This document shows positions 7,788-17,392 of a stretch of 46,010 nt of DNA, one piece after another. The notes beneath the pieces were generated by a model. That model ran no database searches and was not told the origin of the DNA. It was given only the letters and a program-made list of their open reading frames with translations. Every line of letters starts with the position of its first letter. Within the stretch, counting starts at the first letter, position 1. Source of the DNA: Streptomyces barkulensis (GTDB lineage Bacteria > Actinomycetota > Actinomycetes > Streptomycetales > Streptomycetaceae); the NCBI RefSeq assembly GCF_002843305.1, contig NZ_PGSG01000036.1, positions 1-46,010 on the forward strand, written 5' to 3'. The position numbers were made by a program, and so were the translations under genes.

Positions 7788-9146
7788 GTGGGACGACTCT
7801 TCGGTACGGACGGTGTGCGCGGAGTCGCCAACGCCGACCTGACCGCCGAAATGGCGCTCGGTCTGTCGGTCGCGGCGGCGCACGTGCTCGCCGAGGCGGG
7901 TACGTTCAAGGGCCATCGCCCGGTGGCGGTGGTCGGACGTGATCCGCGCGCGTCCGGGGAGTTCCTGGAGGCCGCCGTGGTGGCCGGGCTGGCCAGCGCG
8001 GGCGTGGACGTGCTGCGGGTGGGCGTGCTGCCGACCCCGGCCGTGGCGTACCTGACCGGCGCGCTCGGCGCCGACCTGGGCGTGATGCTGTCCGCCAGCC
8101 ACAACCCCATGCCCGACAACGGCGTCAAGTTCTTCGCCCGCGGCGGCCACAAGCTCGCCGACGAGCTGGAGGACCGCATCGAGAGCACCTACCGCGAGCA
8201 CGCCTCCGGCGAGCCCTGGGACCGCCCGACGGGCGCCGGGGTGGGCCGGGTGAAGGAGTACGACGAGGGCTTCGACAAGTACGTCGCCCACCTCGTCGGC
8301 GTCCTGCCCAACCGGCTCGACGGGCTCAAGGTCGTCATCGACGGCGCGCACGGCGCGGCGGCGCGGGTCTCCCCGGAGGCGTTCGCGCGGGCGGGCGCCG
8401 AGGTGGTCACCATCGCCACCGAGCCCGACGGGCTCAACATCAACGACGGCTGCGGCTCCACCCACCTCGACGGGCTGCGCGCGGCCGTCGTCGAGCACGG
8501 CGCCGACCTGGGCGTGGCCCACGACGGCGACGCCGACCGCTGCCTGGCCGTGGACGCGGCCGGCGAGGAGATCGACGGCGACCAGATCCTCAGCGTGCTG
8601 GCCCTGGGCATGAAGGAGGCCGGCACGCTGCGGGGCAACACCGTGGTGGCCACGGTGATGTCCAACCTCGGCTTCAAGCTCGCCATGGAGCGCGAGGGCG
8701 TCGAGCTGCTCCAGACGGCGGTCGGCGACCGCTATGTGCTGGAGGAGATGAAGCGCGGCGGCTACTCGCTGGGCGGCGAGCAGTCCGGGCACGTGATCGT
8801 GCTGGACCACGCCACCACCGGCGACGGCACCCTGACCGGTCTGATGCTGGCCGCGCGGGTGGCCGCCACCGGCCGGCCCCTGGCGGAGCTGGCGGGCGTC
8901 ATGCGGCGCCTGCCGCAGGTGCTGGTCAACGTGCGGGACGTGGACAAGACCCGGGTCTCCTCCTCGGCCCGGCTGGCCACGGCCGTGAACGAGGCCGAGA
9001 AGGAGCTGGGCGAGACCGGCCGGGTGCTGCTGCGCTCCTCCGGCACCGAGCCGCTGGTGCGGGTGATGGTGGAGGCGGCCGATCTGGAGCAGGCCCGTGC
9101 GGTGGCGCAGCGGCTGGCGGACGAGGTCAAGTCGGCGCTGGGCTGA
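7788..9146 (+). CDS. glmM: Phosphoglucosamine mutase
   Basis: Converts glucosamine-6-phosphate to glucosamine-1-phosphate, the step after GlmS on the way to UDP-GlcNAc and peptidoglycan. 452 residues. It opens with [11 protein letters not shown], carries the phosphoserine loop SASHNP (about 102-107), the metal site DGDADR (246-251), a sugar loop GGEQSGH and the C-terminal phosphate site RSSGTEP. The GTG start at 7788 has GGAGG nine bases upstream; the open frame to 7611 lies in the rpsI terminator region and is not used. The gene lies close to glmS, separated by coaA (opposite strand) and a small ORF. Confidence 0.97.
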   Translation: MGRLFGTDGVRGVANADLTAEMALGLSVAAAHVLAEAGTFKGHRPVAVVGRDPRASGEFLEAAVVAGLASAGVDVLRVGVLPTPAVAYLTGALGADLGVMLSASHNPMPDNGVKFFARGGHKLADELEDRIESTYREHASGEPWDRPTGAGVGRVKEYDEGFDKYVAHLVGVLPNRLDGLKVVIDGAHGAAARVSPEAFARAGAEVVTIATEPDGLNINDGCGSTHLDGLRAAVVEHGADLGVAHDGDADRCLAVDAAGEEIDGDQILSVLALGMKEAGTLRGNTVVATVMSNLGFKLAMEREGVELLQTAVGDRYVLEEMKRGGYSLGGEQSGHVIVLDHATTGDGTLTGLMLAARVAATGRPLAELAGVMRRLPQVLVNVRDVDKTRVSSSARLATAVNEAEKELGETGRVLLRSSGTEPLVRVMVEAADLEQARAVAQRLADEVKSALG

Positions 9147-9197
9147 CGTTGCGCGTCCGGCGCGCTCCGCGTGGGCGCGCGGTCCGGCACGACGGAA

Positions 9198-9233
9198 GGC
9201 GGGGCGGGGGCGGCCGAGGGCCGCCTCCCCGCC
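9198..9233. terminator. Hairpin between convergent glmM and coaA
   Basis: GGCGGGG and GGGGCGGCC on the left pair with GGCCGCC and CCCCGCC on the right around GAG, with a small bulge. It is positioned between the 3' ends of the two convergent genes and can serve both. Confidence 0.65.
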
Positions 9234-9252
9234 GACGTGCGGGCGTCCCGCG

Positions 9253-10281
9253 TCAGAGTTTGCGCAGCGACAGGCGCTGGACCTTGTGGTCCGGGCCCTT
9301 GCGCAGGATCAGGCCGGCGCGGCCCCGGGTAGGGGCGATGTTCTCCTGGAGGTTCGGACGGTTGATCGTCCGCCAGATGCCGCGTGCGTAGTCCAGCGCC
9401 TCCTCCTGCGACACCTGCGTGTACCTGCGGAAGTAGGAGAACGGGTTCTGGAAGGCCGTCTCGCGCAGCTTGCGGAAACGGTCCAGGTACCACCGCTCGA
9501 TGTCCTCGGTGCGCGCGTCCACGTAGACGGAGAAGTCGAAGTAGTCGGCGACGGCCAGCCGGGTGCGGCCGTCCTTGCCCGGCAGGGCCGGCTGGAGGAC
9601 GTTGAGGCCCTCGACGATCAGGATGTCGGGGCGGCGCACCGTCAGCACCTCGCCGGGGACGATGTCGTAGATCAGGTGCGAGTAGACGGGCGCGGTGACC
9701 TCCTCCCGGCCCGACTTGACGTCCGCGACGAACCGGGTGAGGGCGCGGCGGTCGTAGGACTCGGGGAAGCCCTTGCGCGACATCAGCCCGCGCCGGTGCA
9801 GCTCCGCGTTGGGCAGCAGGAAGCCGTCGGTGGTCACCAGCTCCACCCGCGGGTGCTCGGGCCAGCGGGCCAGCAGCGCCCGCAGCAGCCGGGCCACCGT
9901 GGACTTGCCGACCGCGACGCTGCCCGCGACCCCGATGACGAACGGGGTGCCGCGCTGGGCGCCGTGCCCGCCGCCCGCGTCGCCCAGGAAGGTGTTGAGC
10001 GCGCCGCGCAGCCCGTGGGTGGCGCCGACGTAGAGGTTGAGCAGCCGGGACAGCGGCAGGTAGACGTCCCGCACCTCGTCGAGGTCGATGACGTCGCCCA
10101 GACCGCGCAGCTCCTCCACCTCCGCGGCGGTCAGCGGCAGCGGGGTCTTCTCCCGCAGGGCGCTCCACTCGGCCCGTCCGAGGTCGACGAACGGGCTCGT
10201 GTCGGACGGCCGGCCGCGGCGCTGCTGCGGCAGGGCGCCGGACGCGGCGGAGGGTCCGGGGGCGGTGACGGGGGTGGACAC
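9253..10281 (-). CDS. coaA: Pantothenate kinase (type I)
   Basis: Phosphorylates pantothenate in the first step of coenzyme A synthesis. 342 residues, near the family length plus a poorly conserved N-terminal tail of about 30 residues. Walker A is [12 protein letters not shown] (117-128). Typical downstream stretches include [35 protein letters not shown] and [16 protein letters not shown]. The start is GTG at 10281. It is the only minus-strand gene in this part of the window. Confidence 0.97.
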   Translation of the reverse strand: MSTPVTAPGPSAASGALPQQRRGRPSDTSPFVDLGRAEWSALREKTPLPLTAAEVEELRGLGDVIDLDEVRDVYLPLSRLLNLYVGATHGLRGALNTFLGDAGGGHGAQRGTPFVIGVAGSVAVGKSTVARLLRALLARWPEHPRVELVTTDGFLLPNAELHRRGLMSRKGFPESYDRRALTRFVADVKSGREEVTAPVYSHLIYDIVPGEVLTVRRPDILIVEGLNVLQPALPGKDGRTRLAVADYFDFSVYVDARTEDIERWYLDRFRKLRETAFQNPFSYFRRYTQVSQEEALDYARGIWRTINRPNLQENIAPTRGRAGLILRKGPDHKVQRLSLRKL

Positions 10282-10432
10282 GGGCCCATTGTCGGGCCGT
10301 ACGCGTCCGGTCTCACGGCCGTTCGAGTGTGATCAGCAGCACAGATGTGCGCACGAGGGGGTGTACGCGGAGGTCCGGCGCGGATACGTTGACCGCGTTC
10401 GCGCACTTGCTCCATGTGTGTGAAGCCGCCGT

Positions 10433-10464
10433 GCGAACCCCTGCCCGCTCCCGGCGGGGTTCGC
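10433..10464 (+). promoter_or_regulatory. Leader inverted repeat before the small ORF
   Basis: GCGAACCCC at 10433-10441 pairs perfectly with GGGGTTCGC at 10456-10464 over a 14-base spacer. It ends 26 bases before the start codon at 10491. It could be a regulator site or an mRNA hairpin. Confidence 0.45.
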
Positions 10465-10490
10465 GTACCACCGCCCCGGAGGGGATCCGT

Positions 10491-10733
10491 ATGCCGATTC
10501 CGTTCCAGCGCTCCCGCGCAGCCCGACGCCGCCTGGTCGCGCGCAGGTCTGCCGAGGCACGCGACGCCCGGGCGTGGGAGGAACTCCTGGAGGAACTGCC
10601 CGACGAGGACCTGGGGGAGCACCCCGGCGACGTGCTGGAGACGTACCGGCCGGGCGGCCGGCCGCGGTGCGAGGAGGCCGAGTACCTGGAGATCGTCAGG
10701 CGGGCGGTCGGACGAATAGGGCGAGGGCGCTGA
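10491..10733 (+). CDS. Small conserved-looking hypothetical protein (80 aa)
   Basis: An 80-residue protein with a strongly basic first third (RSRAARRRLVARRSAEAR), then an acidic segment (WEELLEELPDEDLGEHPGD) and a closing helix (AEYLEIVRRAVGRIGRGR). There is no membrane helix or signal peptide. The ATG at 10491 is preceded by GGAGGGG, a good ribosome site, which together with the normal codon bias supports a real gene. It lies 37 bp upstream of glmS in the same orientation. I do not recognise the family. Confidence 0.7.
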   Translation: MPIPFQRSRAARRRLVARRSAEARDARAWEELLEELPDEDLGEHPGDVLETYRPGGRPRCEEAEYLEIVRRAVGRIGRGR

Positions 10734-10769
10734 CAGCCCTCGCCCCCGGCTGCCCTTAGGCTGCATCGC

Positions 10770-12617
10770 ATGTGCGGAATCGTTGGTTATGTGGGAGGGC
10801 AGTCCGCCCTCGACGTCGTCATCGCGGGACTGAAGCGGTTGGAGTACCGCGGTTATGACTCGGCGGGCGTTGCCGTCCTCGCCGACGGCGGGCTGGCCGC
10901 CGCGAAGAAGGCCGGGAAGCTGGGCAACCTCGGCAAGCTGCTGGACGAGCGCCCGCTGCCGGCCGGAGCCACCGGCATCGGCCACACCCGGTGGGCCACC
11001 CACGGCGGGCCGACCGACGCCAACGCGCACCCGCACCTGGACAACTCCGGGCGGGTCGCGGTCGTCCACAACGGCATCATCGAGAACTTCGCCGCGCTCC
11101 GCGCCGAGCTGGCCGAGCGCGGCCACGAGCTGACCTCCGAGACCGACACCGAGGTCGTGGCCCACCTGCTCGCCGAGAACTTCTCCTCCTGCGGCGACCT
11201 GGCCGAGGCCATGCGGCAGGTGTGCCGCCGGCTGGAGGGCGCCTTCACCCTCGTGGCCGTCCACGCCGACGAGCCCGACACCGTCGTCGGCGCCCGGCGC
11301 AACTCGCCGCTGGTGGTCGGCGTCGGCGAGGGCGAGAACTTCCTCGCCTCCGACGTCGCCGCGTTCATCGCCCACACGCGCGAGGCCATCGAGCTGGGCC
11401 AGGACCAGGTCGTGGAGCTGAGGCGGGACCGGGTCACCGTCACCGACTTCGACGGCGCCCCCGCCGACACCCGCGCCTACCACGTGGACTGGGACGCCTC
11501 GGCCGCCGAGAAGGGCGGCTACGACTACTTCATGCTCAAGGAGATCGCCGAGCAGCCCAAGGCGGTCGCCGACACCCTCCTGGGCCGCATCGACGAGGCC
11601 GGCCGGCTGGCCCTGGACGAGGTGCGCATCCCCGACCACGTGCTGCGCGAGGTGGACAAGGTCGTCATCGTGGCGTGCGGCACGGCCTACCACGCCGGGA
11701 TGATCGCCAAGTACGCCATCGAGCACTGGACGCGCGTCCCCTGCGAGACCGAGCTGGCCAGCGAGTTCCGCTACCGGGACCCGATCATGGACCAGCGCAC
11801 GCTCGTCATCGCCATCAGCCAGTCCGGCGAGACCATGGACACCCTGATGGCGCTGCGCCACGCCCGCGAGCAGGGCGCCAAGGTGCTGGCCATCTGCAAC
11901 ACCAACGGCTCCACCATCCCGCGCGAGTCCGACGCGGTGCTCTACACCCACGCCGGGCCCGAGGTCGCGGTCGCCTCCACCAAGGCGTTCCTGACCCAGC
12001 TGGTGGCCTGCTACCTGGTGGCCCTCTACCTGGGCCAGGTGCGCGGCACCAAGTGGGGCGACGAGATCGGCTCGGTGATCCGGGAGCTGTCGCAGATCTC
12101 CACGGAGGTCGAGAAGGTCCTGGCCACCATGGAGCCGGTGCGGGAGCTGGCCCGCTCCCTGGCGGACAAGAACACCGTGCTCTTCCTCGGCCGCCACGTG
12201 GGCTTCCCCGTCGCCCTGGAGGGCGCGCTCAAGCTCAAGGAGCTGGCGTACATGCACGCCGAGGGCTTCGCGGCCGGCGAGCTCAAGCACGGCCCGATCG
12301 CGCTGATCGAGGAGGACCTGCCGGTGGTGGTGGTCGTGCCGTCGCCGCGCGGCCGGTCCGTGCTGCACGACAAGATCGTCTCCAACATCCAGGAGATCCG
12401 GGCCCGGGGCGCGCGGACCATCGTCATCGCCGAGGAGGGCGACGAGACGGTCGTGCCGTACGCCGACCACCTGGTGAGCATCCCCGCCACGCCCACCCTG
12501 CTCCAGCCGCTGGTGGCCACCGTGCCGCTGCAGGTCTTCGCCTGCGAGCTGGCCACGGCCCGCGGCAACGAGGTGGACCAGCCACGTAACCTGGCCAAGT
12601 CGGTGACGGTGGAATGA
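10770..12617 (+). CDS. glmS: Glutamine-fructose-6-phosphate aminotransferase (isomerizing)
   Basis: Makes glucosamine-6-phosphate from fructose-6-phosphate and glutamine and so commits carbon to amino sugars. 615 residues. The mature N-terminal Cys2 (M-CGIVGYVG) is the glutaminase nucleophile, with HTRWATHG and NGIIEN in the same domain. Two SIS isomerase domains follow ([38 protein letters not shown]), and the C-terminus ends [11 protein letters not shown] as expected. No Shine-Dalgarno site precedes the ATG. A TAGGCT at 10757-10762 ends seven bases before it, which suggests a leaderless transcript. No glmS ribozyme is seen. Confidence 0.98.
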   Translation: MCGIVGYVGGQSALDVVIAGLKRLEYRGYDSAGVAVLADGGLAAAKKAGKLGNLGKLLDERPLPAGATGIGHTRWATHGGPTDANAHPHLDNSGRVAVVHNGIIENFAALRAELAERGHELTSETDTEVVAHLLAENFSSCGDLAEAMRQVCRRLEGAFTLVAVHADEPDTVVGARRNSPLVVGVGEGENFLASDVAAFIAHTREAIELGQDQVVELRRDRVTVTDFDGAPADTRAYHVDWDASAAEKGGYDYFMLKEIAEQPKAVADTLLGRIDEAGRLALDEVRIPDHVLREVDKVVIVACGTAYHAGMIAKYAIEHWTRVPCETELASEFRYRDPIMDQRTLVIAISQSGETMDTLMALRHAREQGAKVLAICNTNGSTIPRESDAVLYTHAGPEVAVASTKAFLTQLVACYLVALYLGQVRGTKWGDEIGSVIRELSQISTEVEKVLATMEPVRELARSLADKNTVLFLGRHVGFPVALEGALKLKELAYMHAEGFAAGELKHGPIALIEEDLPVVVVVPSPRGRSVLHDKIVSNIQEIRARGARTIVIAEEGDETVVPYADHLVSIPATPTLLQPLVATVPLQVFACELATARGNEVDQPRNLAKSVTVE

Positions 12618-12631
12618 GTTCGCGCAGCGGA

Positions 12632-12676
12632 CGGACGGGGCGCTCCCGGCGGACGGGGCGCTCCCGGCGGACGGGG
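12632..12676. repeat. 18-bp tandem repeat between glmS and acpS
   Basis: CGGACGGGGCGCTCCCGG occurs at 12632-12649 and again at 12650-12667, followed by a nine-base partial copy. It fills most of the short glmS-acpS gap and is not translated by either gene. Confidence 0.9.
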
Positions 12677-12684
12677 GGCCGCGG

Positions 12685-13053
12685 GTGATCGTCGGGGTGG
12701 GGATCGACGTCGCCTCCGTCGACCGCTTCGCCGGCGCGCTGGCCCGCACCCCCGCCCTGGCCGAGCGGCTGTTCACCCCCGCCGAGCAGACCCTGCCCGG
12801 CGGGGAGCGGCGCTCGGTGGCCTCGCTGGCGGCGCGGTTCGCCGCCAAGGAGGCCCTGGCCAAGGCGCTGGGCGCGCCCGGCGGGCTGGTGTGGACGGAC
12901 GCGGAGGTGCACGCCTCCGAGCACGGGCAGCCGCTGCTGCGGGTGACCGGCACCGTCGCCGCCCGCGCCGCCGAGCTGGGGGTGCGCCACTGGCACGTCT
13001 CCCTCAGCCATGACGCGGGGGTGGCGACGGCCGTCGTGATCGCCGAGAGCTGA
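12685..13053 (+). CDS. acpS: Holo-[acyl-carrier-protein] synthase
   Basis: Transfers the phosphopantetheine arm of coenzyme A onto acyl carrier protein. At 122 residues it is full length for the short AcpS family. The metal-binding Asp lies in [14 protein letters not shown] near the start, and the second motif is [13 protein letters not shown]. The C-terminus has [16 protein letters not shown]. The GTG start at 12685 leaves only 67 bp after glmS, so co-transcription is likely. Confidence 0.96.
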   Translation: MIVGVGIDVASVDRFAGALARTPALAERLFTPAEQTLPGGERRSVASLAARFAAKEALAKALGAPGGLVWTDAEVHASEHGQPLLRVTGTVAARAAELGVRHWHVSLSHDAGVATAVVIAES

Positions 13054-13140
13054 TCGCCGGGAGCCGGGAGCCGATCGCCGAAGACGCCGGAGGACGGCCG
13101 GAGGCGGGTGGACCCGGCGGCGGGCGGTCAGACTGAGGGC

Positions 13141-14634
13141 ATGAGAGATGCCTACAGCGTGCAGACCGTACGGGCCGCCGAGCGGGAGCTGATGGCGCGC
13201 CTGCCCGCCGGGGCGCTGATGCGCCGTGCCGCCGCCGGGCTGGCCGCCGCCTGCGCCGGGATGCTGGGGCGCGTCTACGGCACCCGGGTCGCCCTGCTGG
13301 TGGGCAGCGGCGACAACGGCGGGGACGCGCTCTTCGCCGGGGCGTACCTGGCCCGGCGCGGCGCCGGGGTGACCGCCGTGCTGCTCAGCCCGGAGAAGGT
13401 CCACACCGGCGGGCTCGCCGCGCTGCGGGCGGCCGGCGGCCGGGCCGTCGCGGCCCCGGCCGCCCACACCGTGCTGGAGGGCGTGCCCGCAGACGTGCCC
13501 GCGCTCGTGCGGCGGGCCGACCTGGTGGTGGACGGCATCGTCGGCATCGGCGGCCGGGGCGGCCTGCGGCCGGGCGCGGTGGAGATCGCCGACGCCGTCG
13601 CGGAGGCCGGAGTGCCCGTCGTCGCCGTGGACCTGCCCAGCGGTGTGGACGCCGGCACCGGCGAGGTGCGCGGTGTGGCGGTACGGGCGGCGGCGACGGT
13701 GACCTTCGGGGCGTACAAGCCGGGCCTGCTGGTCGATCCGGCGCGCGAGCACGCCGGGGCGCTGCGGCTGGTCGACATCGGCCTGGGCCCGTATCTGGAG
13801 GCGGCCGAGCCGGTGGTGCGCGCCGCGCAGCACGCGGACGTGGCCGCCCTGCTGCCCCGCCCGTCGGCCGAGAGCGACAAGTACCGGCGCGGTGTGGTCG
13901 GGATCGCGGCCGGCTCCGCCCGCTACCCGGGCGCGGCGGTGCTGGCGGTGGCCGGGGCGCTGCGCGGCGGCGCGGGCGCCGTGCGCTACGCCGGGCCCGC
14001 GGCCGAGGAGGTGATCGCCCGCTTCCCCGAGACGCTGGTCTCCTCCGGCCCGCCCTCGCGGGCCGGCCGGGTGCAGGCGTGGGTCGTCGGGCCGGGGCTC
14101 GGCGACGGGGACGAGGCGCGCGGAATCGTCCGGGACGTGCTGGCCTCGGACGTACCGGTGCTGGTGGACGCCGACGGGCTGCGGCTGATGGACGCCGGGC
14201 CGCTGCGGGAGCGCACGGCCCCCGTCCTGCTCACCCCGCACGCCGGCGAGGCGGCGGCGCTGCTGGGCGCCGAGCGGGAGGAGGTCGAGTCGGCGCGGCT
14301 GGCCTCGGCGCGGGAACTGGCGCGGCGGTACGGGGCGGCGGTGCTGCTCAAGGGCTCGACCACGGTGGTCGCCCCGCCCGGCGGCCACGGCCCGCTGCGG
14401 GTCAACCCCACCGGCACCGGCTGGCTGGCGACGGCCGGGAGCGGCGATGTGCTCTCCGGGCTGGCCGGCTCGCTGCTCGCCTGCGGCCTGGCGCCCGTGG
14501 ACGCGGCGGTGGCGGGCGCCTACCTCCACGGCCTGGCAGGCCGCCGCGCGGCGCCGCTGACCAGTGCGCTCGACGTGGCCAAGGCGCTGCGCCCGGCCTG
14601 GCGGGACGTGGTGGAGGCCGCGGGCGCCGGGTGA
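13141..14634 (+). CDS. nnrD: Bifunctional NAD(P)H-hydrate epimerase / dehydratase
   Basis: Repairs NADHX and NADPHX, the hydrated forms of reduced nicotinamide cofactors. 497 residues. The N-terminal YjeF_N epimerase half has GSGDNGGDA (55-63) and VVAVDLPSGVDAGTG. The C-terminal ribokinase-fold dehydratase half (from about residue 240) has DKYRRGVVGIAAGS, VVGPGLG, LTPHAGEAAAL and NPTGTGWLATAGSGD (about 422-436). The fused form is common in bacteria. The ATG at 13141 has only a weak GAGGG before it, very close. It is placed between acpS and alr, as in other Streptomyces as far as I recall. Confidence 0.95.
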   Translation: MRDAYSVQTVRAAERELMARLPAGALMRRAAAGLAAACAGMLGRVYGTRVALLVGSGDNGGDALFAGAYLARRGAGVTAVLLSPEKVHTGGLAALRAAGGRAVAAPAAHTVLEGVPADVPALVRRADLVVDGIVGIGGRGGLRPGAVEIADAVAEAGVPVVAVDLPSGVDAGTGEVRGVAVRAAATVTFGAYKPGLLVDPAREHAGALRLVDIGLGPYLEAAEPVVRAAQHADVAALLPRPSAESDKYRRGVVGIAAGSARYPGAAVLAVAGALRGGAGAVRYAGPAAEEVIARFPETLVSSGPPSRAGRVQAWVVGPGLGDGDEARGIVRDVLASDVPVLVDADGLRLMDAGPLRERTAPVLLTPHAGEAAALLGAEREEVESARLASARELARRYGAAVLLKGSTTVVAPPGGHGPLRVNPTGTGWLATAGSGDVLSGLAGSLLACGLAPVDAAVAGAYLHGLAGRRAAPLTSALDVAKALRPAWRDVVEAAGAG

Positions 14635-14958
14635 GCCGGGAGCCGTGGCGGTCGCGGTGGACGAGTGCCGGGGTACGTCGCGGGCCTCGCGGCGGGGACA
14701 CGGGCCGGGTCCGTCCTCGCTGGTCCACCCTCGCCGGTCCGTCGTGCGGGCGTACCGCCCGGTGCGCCCCGGCGGTGCGGCGCCGGGGCGCCTGTGCCGG
14801 GCCCGTCCCCGGGGCGCCCGCCCGCCTCGGCCCACCGGCCGTCTTCCCCCGGCTGCCGGGGCGGCGGGCTCCGGGACCCGCGGCGGGACACGGGCCGCGC
14901 ATGCCGGGCCGCGCATGCCGGGAGGCGGCCGGAGGCGGACCTGAGACACTGGTGGGCG
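14635..14958. other. 324-bp gap before alr
   Basis: No gene is supported here. The alr frame stays open back to 14665 but codes only for a low-complexity Pro/Arg/Gly string without a ribosome site. A 14-bp unit, GGGCCGCGCATGCC, is repeated in tandem at 14892-14905 and 14906-14919. The region probably holds the alr promoter, but no clear -35/-10 pair stands out. Confidence 0.6.
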
Positions 14959-16152
14959 ATGGACGTCGTAAGTGAGCCCCTCGCCACCGGCGCGGCAGCG
15001 CGGCCCCGCCCGGACGCGCACCGGGTCCGCGCCGAGATCGACCTGGCCGCGCTGCGCGCCAACGTGCGCGCCCTGCGCGAGCGCGCGGCCGGGACCGGGG
15101 CCGGGCTGATGGCCGTGGTCAAGGCCGACGCGTACGGCCACGGCATGGTCCCCTGCGCCCGCGCCGCGCGGCAGGCGGGTGCGGCCTGGCTGGGCACGGC
15201 CACCCCCGAGGAGGCGCTGGCGCTGCGCGCCGCCGGGGACCGGGGCCGGCTGCTGTGCTGGCTGTGGACGCCCGGCGGTCCCTGGCGGGAGGCGATCGAG
15301 GCGGACGTCGACGTGTCGGCGAGCGACCCGTGGGCGCTGCGGGAGGTCACGGCCGCCGCCCGCGCCTGCGGCCGTACCGCCCGCGTCCACCTGAAGATCG
15401 ACACCGGGCTGGGCCGCAACGGCTGCCAGCCCGCCGGCTGGGAGGCGCTGACCGCCGCCGCCCGTGCCGCCGAGGCCGAGGGCACGGTGAAGGTCGCCGG
15501 GGTGTGGTCGCACTTCGCCTGCGCCGACGAGCCCGGCCACCCCTCCATCGCCGCCCAGCTCGCCGTCTTCCGTGAGGCACTGGCCGCGGCGTCCCGCGCC
15601 GGGCTCGACCCGGAGGTGCGGCACATCGCCAACTCGCCCGCCACCCTCACGCTCCCCGAGGCGCACTTCGACCTGGTGCGCACCGGGGTGTCGGTCTACG
15701 GCCTCGCGCCCTCGCCCGAGGTCGGCGTGCCGGCGGACTTCGGGCTGCGGCCGGTGATGACCCTGCGCGCCCGGCTCGCCCTGGTCAAGCGGGTGCCCGC
15801 CGGGCACGGGGTGAGCTACGGCCACCACTACACCACCCCCGGCGAGACGACCCTGGCCCTGGTCCCGGCCGGCTACGCCGACGGCATCCCCCGGCACGCC
15901 TCGGGGAGCGGGCCGGTGCTGGTGGCGGGCAAGTGGCGGACGGTCGCCGGACGGGTGGCCATGGACCAGTTCGTGGTGGACCTGGGCGGCGACGCGGCCG
16001 CGGAGGGCGACGAGGCCGTCCTGTTCGGGCCGGGCGACGCGGGTGAGCCGACGGCCGAGGACTGGGCGCGCGCGGTGGGCACCATCGGGTACGAGATCGT
16101 CACCCGGATCGGCGCCCGGGTGCCGCGCGTCCATCTCAACGCGGAGGCGTGA
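14959..16152 (+). CDS. alr: Alanine racemase
   Basis: PLP enzyme that interconverts L- and D-alanine to supply D-Ala for peptidoglycan. 397 residues. The PLP lysine is K55 in VVKADAYGHG, and the second catalytic base is Tyr287 in GVSYGHHY. Other family stretches are LKIDTGLGRNGC, HFACADEP, NSPATL, RTGVSVYGLAPS and VAMDQFVVDLG. The ATG at 14959 fits the family start (RAEIDLAALRANVRALRE follows at about residue 24). With glmS and glmM it forms a wall-precursor neighbourhood. Confidence 0.97.
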   Translation: MDVVSEPLATGAAARPRPDAHRVRAEIDLAALRANVRALRERAAGTGAGLMAVVKADAYGHGMVPCARAARQAGAAWLGTATPEEALALRAAGDRGRLLCWLWTPGGPWREAIEADVDVSASDPWALREVTAAARACGRTARVHLKIDTGLGRNGCQPAGWEALTAAARAAEAEGTVKVAGVWSHFACADEPGHPSIAAQLAVFREALAAASRAGLDPEVRHIANSPATLTLPEAHFDLVRTGVSVYGLAPSPEVGVPADFGLRPVMTLRARLALVKRVPAGHGVSYGHHYTTPGETTLALVPAGYADGIPRHASGSGPVLVAGKWRTVAGRVAMDQFVVDLGGDAAAEGDEAVLFGPGDAGEPTAEDWARAVGTIGYEIVTRIGARVPRVHLNAEA

Positions 16153-16159
16153 CGCGGGC

Positions 16160-17392
16160 ATGAGGGACGCAGGCGGCAGGGGGTGGGCGCGCCGCGCGGG
16201 GGTGGCCGGCGCGGTGCTGGGACTGGCCGCGGCCGGCGTGGCGGCGGGAGTGGCCGTCGAGCGGCTGACCGTGCACCGGGCGGTGCGCCACCGGGCGCGC
16301 CTGGCCCTGGACGCGGCCGGCCCGTACGGCTCGCTGCGCGGCACCCCGGGCCGGGCCGTGGCCGACGACGGCACCGAGCTGTACTACGAGACCGACGAAC
16401 CGGAGGGCGCGATACCCGAGGGAGCGCCCACGGTCGTCTTCAGCCACGGCTACTGCCTGGCCCAGGACGTCTGGCACTTCCAGCGCGCCGCCCTGCGCGG
16501 CGTCACGCCCACCGCGCCGGCCACCCCCGCCCTGCGCGCCGTCTACTGGGACCAGCGCGGCCACGGCCGCTCCGGGCGCGGGCGGGCCGGCGAGACGGTC
16601 ACCATCGACCGGCTCGGACGCGATCTGAAGGCGGTGCTCGACGCGGCCGTCCCCACCGGTCCGGTCGTCCTCGTCGGCCACTCGATGGGCGGGATGACGG
16701 TGATGGCCCTCGCCCACCACCACCCCGGGTACGTCGCCGAGCGCGTCGCCGCGGTGGCCCTGCTGGGCACCTCGGCGGGCAACCTCACGGAGGTGACCTT
16801 CGGGCTGCCCGCCGCCGGGGCCCGGGCGCTGCGGCGGATGGCGCCCGGGGTGCTCAGGACGCTGGCCGCACGGGCCGACCTGGTGGAACGCGGCCGGCGG
16901 GCGACCGCCGACCTCTTCACCGGGCTGGTCAAGCGGTACTCGTTCGGCAGCCGCGACGTGGACCCGGGGGTGGCGCGCTTCGCGGAGCGGCTGATCGAGT
17001 CGGTGCCGGTCGACGTGGTCGCCGACTTCTACCCCGCCTTCGCCGAGCACGACAAGACCGCCGCGCTGGCAGCCTTCGGCGAGGGGCGGCCCGCGCTGAT
17101 CCTCACCGGCGACCGCGATCTGCTCACCCCGCGCGAGCACAGCGAGGCGATGGCCGGGGCGCTGCCGCACGCGGAGCTGGTGGTCGTGGAGGGCGCGGGA
17201 CACCTGGTGATGCTGGAGCACCCCGAGGCGGTCGGCGACCGCCTGGCCGAGCTGCTGACGCGTACCATCCACACCCATGGACACACCGCACCACCGGGCC
17301 GCGGGGACCGCCCCCGGGGCCGTTCCGGAGAGCCGGCGGAACCCCCGGCAGAACCCCCGGCAGAACCCCCGGCAGAGCCCCCCGGGTCCTGA
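16160..17392 (+). CDS. Alpha/beta hydrolase, membrane-anchored N-terminus
   Basis: 410 residues. A hydrophobic N-terminal segment (about 12-33) after RR suggests a signal anchor. The alpha/beta fold shows VVFSHGYCLAQDVW, DQRGHGRS, the nucleophile elbow GHSMGG (Ser175), ILTGDRDLLTP (Asp of the triad) and GAGHLVMLEHP (His). The substrate is unknown. The last residues are a repeat of Glu-Pro-Pro-Ala from a 12-bp repeat at 17339-17386. The start lies 7 bp after the alr stop codon, so the pair is probably co-transcribed. The 3' end overlaps tsaE by 116 bp in another frame, as annotated here. Confidence 0.9.
   Translation: MRDAGGRGWARRAGVAGAVLGLAAAGVAAGVAVERLTVHRAVRHRARLALDAAGPYGSLRGTPGRAVADDGTELYYETDEPEGAIPEGAPTVVFSHGYCLAQDVWHFQRAALRGVTPTAPATPALRAVYWDQRGHGRSGRGRAGETVTIDRLGRDLKAVLDAAVPTGPVVLVGHSMGGMTVMALAHHHPGYVAERVAAVALLGTSAGNLTEVTFGLPAAGARALRRMAPGVLRTLAARADLVERGRRATADLFTGLVKRYSFGSRDVDPGVARFAERLIESVPVDVVADFYPAFAEHDKTAALAAFGEGRPALILTGDRDLLTPREHSEAMAGALPHAELVVVEGAGHLVMLEHPEAVGDRLAELLTRTIHTHGHTAPPGRGDRPRGRSGEPAEPPAEPPAEPPAEPPGS

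Noticed and set aside
10600..10770. glmS riboswitch-ribozyme
   Set aside because: No glmS ribozyme core is recognisable, there is an unrelated ORF in this space, and the start looks leaderless. The ribozyme is also not expected in actinobacteria.
12424..16374. Very long open frames on the minus strand opposite glmS-acpS-nnrD-alr
   Set aside because: They are mirror images of strong coding bias on the plus strand. The translation is Arg/Gly/Pro-rich without motifs, while the plus strand carries full known enzymes.
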